Part shown: piece by piece, positions 61,016 through 64,000 of the stretch
How the letters are laid out: each line of letters opens with the position of its first letter
Numbering within the stretch: the stretch's first letter is position 1
Assembly: GCA_918807975.1 (NCBI GenBank)
Contig: OU964922.1
Location: 7,081,501 to 7,145,500, forward strand
DNA: 64,000 bases
Reading direction: 5' to 3'
Source: Aplidium turbinatum
Lineage: Eukaryota > Chordata > Ascidiacea > Aplousobranchia > Polyclinidae
The notes under the pieces: generated by a model
What the model was told of the DNA's origin: nothing
Database searches by the model: none
What the model saw: the letters and a program-made list of their open reading frames with translations, nothing else
Made by a program: the position numbers and the translations under genes

Positions 61016-61180
61016 GCCCCGTTAGCTCAGTGGTTACGCGCCCGGTATGCGGTATTCCCCGGCAACAACAATCGGAAACTTCACTCTGTCAATCTCGGTA
61101 ACCGGCCCTGCGTCAAGAACCTCTACAAGTATGCGAAACTACCGAAATAACCTATCAAAGCGATATTTATTTTTAAAAGG
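61016..61180 (+). repeat. SINE family R2, copy 3 with tRNA-like head
   Basis: ccgttagctcagtggttacg looks like a tRNA 5' part with A-box; the body (caatcggaaacttcactctg, acaagtatgcgaaactacc) matches copies at 5.1 and 22.5 kb. Confidence 0.65.
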
Positions 61181-61188
61181 AATGGGTT

Positions 61189-61644
61189 CAGGGGCGCCGG
61201 AACGATTTTTGACTGGGGGCAGGATTATGAAAAAAGGGCACTTTTCTGGCGGAAAGGCCAATTTTTTTTAAGTTTTAAGATAAGATATAGCGATAATGTT
61301 CATCTATCAGCTCATTATCGAGTATAATGATATAGGTGTCCGCCGTCCGGTAGGTAGGCTATACAAAGAACAATGGCACGGAAGGGCATCATGCTATGTT
61401 ATAACGATGCAACATACTGTGATATACAATTATGTGTCGTGAATATTATTTTGAATCAAAATGAAAGATTATAATTAGGCTAAAATCGAATAGCAGAAAT
61501 TGTTATATTGCAAAATATGCAGTAGCTTACATGGCCTCAAAAGGGCACCATTGCCCCTCCTGCCCCCCCCCCCCCCCCATCCGCAGAAAAATTGAGGGCA
61601 GGGGGTGAATCCGCCCCCCCTGCCCCCCGCTTCCGGCGCCCCTG
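61189..61644. mobile_element. hAT-type MITE, 456 bp
   Basis: Ends CAGGGGCGCCGGAA and (inverted) CAGGGGCGCCGGAAG; perfect 8-bp duplications AATGGGTT (61,181-61,188; 61,645-61,652). G-run and C-run near the ends. Confidence 0.85.
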
Positions 61645-61652
61645 AATGGGTT

Positions 61653-62240
61653 AAGCATTCGATATTCAGAAAGCAACGAATAACACTATCGCATAGTGAC
61701 AACTAGTCGTTACTCCAACCCTGTCCATAGGCCTATTGTCCAATGAGGTTGAAACGTGCAGCTTCAGGGGAACTGGTTGCAACGGGTTTCCGGATGCTCT
61801 GTTCATCTAGGCCCGCCTTACAGGATGCCTGCCGGTCAGACACTGCCCTCTTCCTCTAAAAAGATACTCCCGTTGGAGACTTTTACGTGTGTCAATTAGC
61901 CCCAAGAATTGCTAAAATTGGACCTAGCTTTCTGGGTTCACCTCTACACCACGTTGAGCCATCTCCATAGAGATGGGGCTGAAGAAAATCAGCTTCCTAG
62001 AAACTCCGATTTTCGTAGAGGCTGTCAAGGCGAGGGAATTTTGAAAATTGCGGACTTTTGTGGACAAGGGGGGAGAAGGTTTCTGGGATGCAGACATTCT
62101 TTTAAGTTTTAATAGTAGGCTATAAATAACGAAATCATCGGACATGGCATTCCTATACCGATTTCACAATCAGGTTTAGCGTCAGACTGCGAAACCTGGA
62201 GCGGTTCAGACACGCATAAATTCAACCATGTAGTAGGGAT
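61653..62240. other. Nothing recognised
   Basis: No convincing exon or repeat. Confidence 0.4.
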
Positions 62241-62951
62241 CAGTGGCGGCTCATGCCATGGGGCTGCAGGGCTGCAGCCCCACCTGAAAGAAAGAGAAGA
62301 GAGAAAATATGTTTTCCTCTGTGTTTGTCCGACCCGATTACTTTTTTCACTTAAGAATTGCAGATCGAAAATTAAAATATTAAAAGTTTCGTTTGGCAAC
62401 ACCGATTTTGGGCAAACTGCTTTGCAGCCATAGACATGTCTATGTTTGCAGCCCGAGATTCTGGACTTCAAGCGCTCTGATTGCCTAAAAATTATCCTTG
62501 AAGCTTCACCTCTTTTGGTATTTTACAGCAACTTTTGAATCTGTTGGGGCTGCATGGATAACAGCCCCACCTAACCGAATAACTTTACAGACTTTTTAAA
62601 GTTAGTGTTTATTTCGCAGAGTAGCGATGAGCCATGAATGTAGAAATGTTATCTGTAGAGTTAGGGTATTCAACAGGTTATGGGAAGTACCGGTACTAGG
62701 GCATCTCAAAATCACTTGAACCTTGTATGCAACGGCTAGGCTAGTCAAGACTAAGCTCAATACTAGTAAAGTTTGTCTCTAAAGCAACACGTCTGTTAGT
62801 TTTTTTTAAGTACAGCTATTAGGAATACATCAACTTTTCAACAAAGTTTAAATGCATTGCGATTTTTCAAATTATTTATGAGGGGGACCCCCCCCCCCCC
62901 CGCGAAATCGTTTGCAGCCCCACTGCTCACAAACACCACCAGCCGCCACTG
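62241..62951. mobile_element. hAT-type element, 711 bp
   Basis: Ends CAGTGGCGGCT on both sides; duplications GTAGGGAT/TTAGGGAT (7 of 8). No intact frame; carries gcagccccac near both ends. Confidence 0.75.
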
Positions 62952-63204
62952 TTAGGGATAATGTCCATTTCAGTATAACAACTCCCTTAGAACTGGTTTC
63001 AAATTTAAACCAGATCTAAATTATAGAACCGGAATGAGATAGCCTACTCGCTAAACGTTTGCCACTGCTCGGCCGCGTTCTGGTTCTGATCAGACAAACC
63101 TTTTTGAGCGAAAATTTTATGCGTGTGTGCAAAGTAAGAGGACACTTGCCGCACATCTTTATCTTTGCTAAACATTGCAGCGCGAAGGTCGCATGAGGAA
63201 CGTC

Positions 63205-63300
63205 TTTCTTTCAATCAATGATTCAATAACAATCATAACTTTCTATCAATGATTCAATAACAATCAATCAATGATACACTCAATGATTCAATAACACAAC
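63205..63300. repeat. Short tandem repeat
   Basis: Three imperfect copies of atcaatgattcaataacaat. Confidence 0.6.
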
Positions 63301-63329
63301 GAAAATGTTTTCACGTTCACTTCACAGCA

Positions 63330-63475
63330 GCAGAGGTGGGTAGCCTATCTGTTACTTTAAAAGTAGCGCCCTATACCACTACTCTCTACCCGTTGCTGAA
63401 AAGTAACGCGCTACCGCTACTCGGACAAAAGTAGCGCACGCGACTTCTACGCGCTGCTTTTGTCTTAACCTGACA
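63330..63475. mobile_element. Transposon fragment with GTAGCGC-type words
   Basis: Starts cagaggtgggtag and is rich in aagtagcgc and taacgcgctac, a terminus type common among animal MITEs; the other end was not found. Confidence 0.35.
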
Positions 63476-63534
63476 TTGGAAAGCTTTTTTATGGAAAACA
63501 AGTTTGAAGTGAAATCTTAGTCTTATTGTAGCCC

Positions 63535-64000
63535 AGGGGTGTCCAACCTTTTTGGTCAAAGGGCCACATGCAGTTTACGAATGATCGCGCGGGCCACTTG
63601 AGCATTTACTGCTAATTTGTAATCTTAAAAATGACTGTCTTATAATTTCTAATTAAAACCTTCACACCAAAATTCTAATCTTAGAAATGCCTATTATTTT
63701 TGTTTTACAGTTATAAGAACAATAGACAAACCAAGATATAGTAAAGTCAACAAAGTTTTTGCTACACGTCGACATTTCCATGTGAAGTTTGGCACTGTTT
63801 TTCTCTATCAAGTTAGGCCAAATGCGGTGAAATGGACGATTTAGCAATGCAAAGCGAGTTTTCCATATGGCTGTCAGAAATTAGTGATCACTCAGGGGTT
63901 TTAACATGGTTCATCCGCGAAAAAACTTACTCACACAAGTATGTGCTGCCGAATTATGATGTCACGAAAACTGCCAATCTGTGGATTCTCTGATATTTTT
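63535..64000. mobile_element. hAT (Charlie-like) left end, running off the window
   Basis: Starts caggggtgtccaaccttttt followed by caaagggccacatgcag, a typical hAT terminus. The far end lies outside the window, so its extent is unknown. Confidence 0.5.

Noticed and set aside
61016-61060. Genuine tRNA gene (gttagctcagtggttacg)
   Set aside because: No complete cloverleaf could be folded and the body matches SINE family R2.
1-64000. Retroviral, LTR-retrotransposon or Polinton copies, CRISPR arrays, prokaryotic features
   Set aside because: No long terminal repeats, gag/pol-type LTR proteins, capsid genes or spacer arrays were recognised; splice structure and repeats are eukaryotic.

Overview
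The window is animal nuclear DNA: AT-rich, with short spliced exons, tRNA-derived SINEs, TTAGGG-type repeats and many cut-and-paste transposons. The most likely source is a marine invertebrate deuterostome such as an ascidian. That is an inference from the style of the sequence and from the host gene; nothing in the window fixes the species.

Host gene. The left three quarters (about 1-48.7 kb, minus strand) is one large gene. I could join 37 coding exons whose splice phases all agree into a continuous reading frame of about 2,067 codons. It matches the N-terminal half of RNF213/mysterin, the giant AAA+ ATPase and ubiquitin E3 ligase. The start codon lies near 48,661. The frame runs off the left edge just before the AAA+ core should begin. 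Exons 2-37 lie between 33.6 kb and 1 bp with introns under 3 kb, while intron 1 is about 15 kb.

Transposons in the gene. Intron 28 holds a decayed piggyBac, introns 24/25 hold antisense LINE tails, and several SINEs are scattered. Intron 1 is a stack of nested elements: a ZBED5-like hAT; a palindromic Mutator-style element with a telomere-like core; a pogo-like element containing a second telomere-core palindrome and a 3.8 kb DUF7869-type transposon (itself hit by a Penelope-like fragment); a hAT inside a hAT; and a 4.5 kb palindrome split by a full-length LINE with an open 1,032-codon frame.

Right quarter (49.5-60.2 kb). Two very large inverted-repeat elements, A and B, have ends beginning CCCAGCAAACA or CCCAGTAAACA, flanking TA dinucleotides and arms made of minisatellites. 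B sits inside a minisatellite unit of A. Each encloses what may be a small spliced minus-strand gene. B's right arm ends in three tandem units of about 564 bp. The rest (60.2-64 kb) holds a second telomere-core palindrome, a SINE and several hAT elements. No viral, LTR or Polinton copy was recognised.
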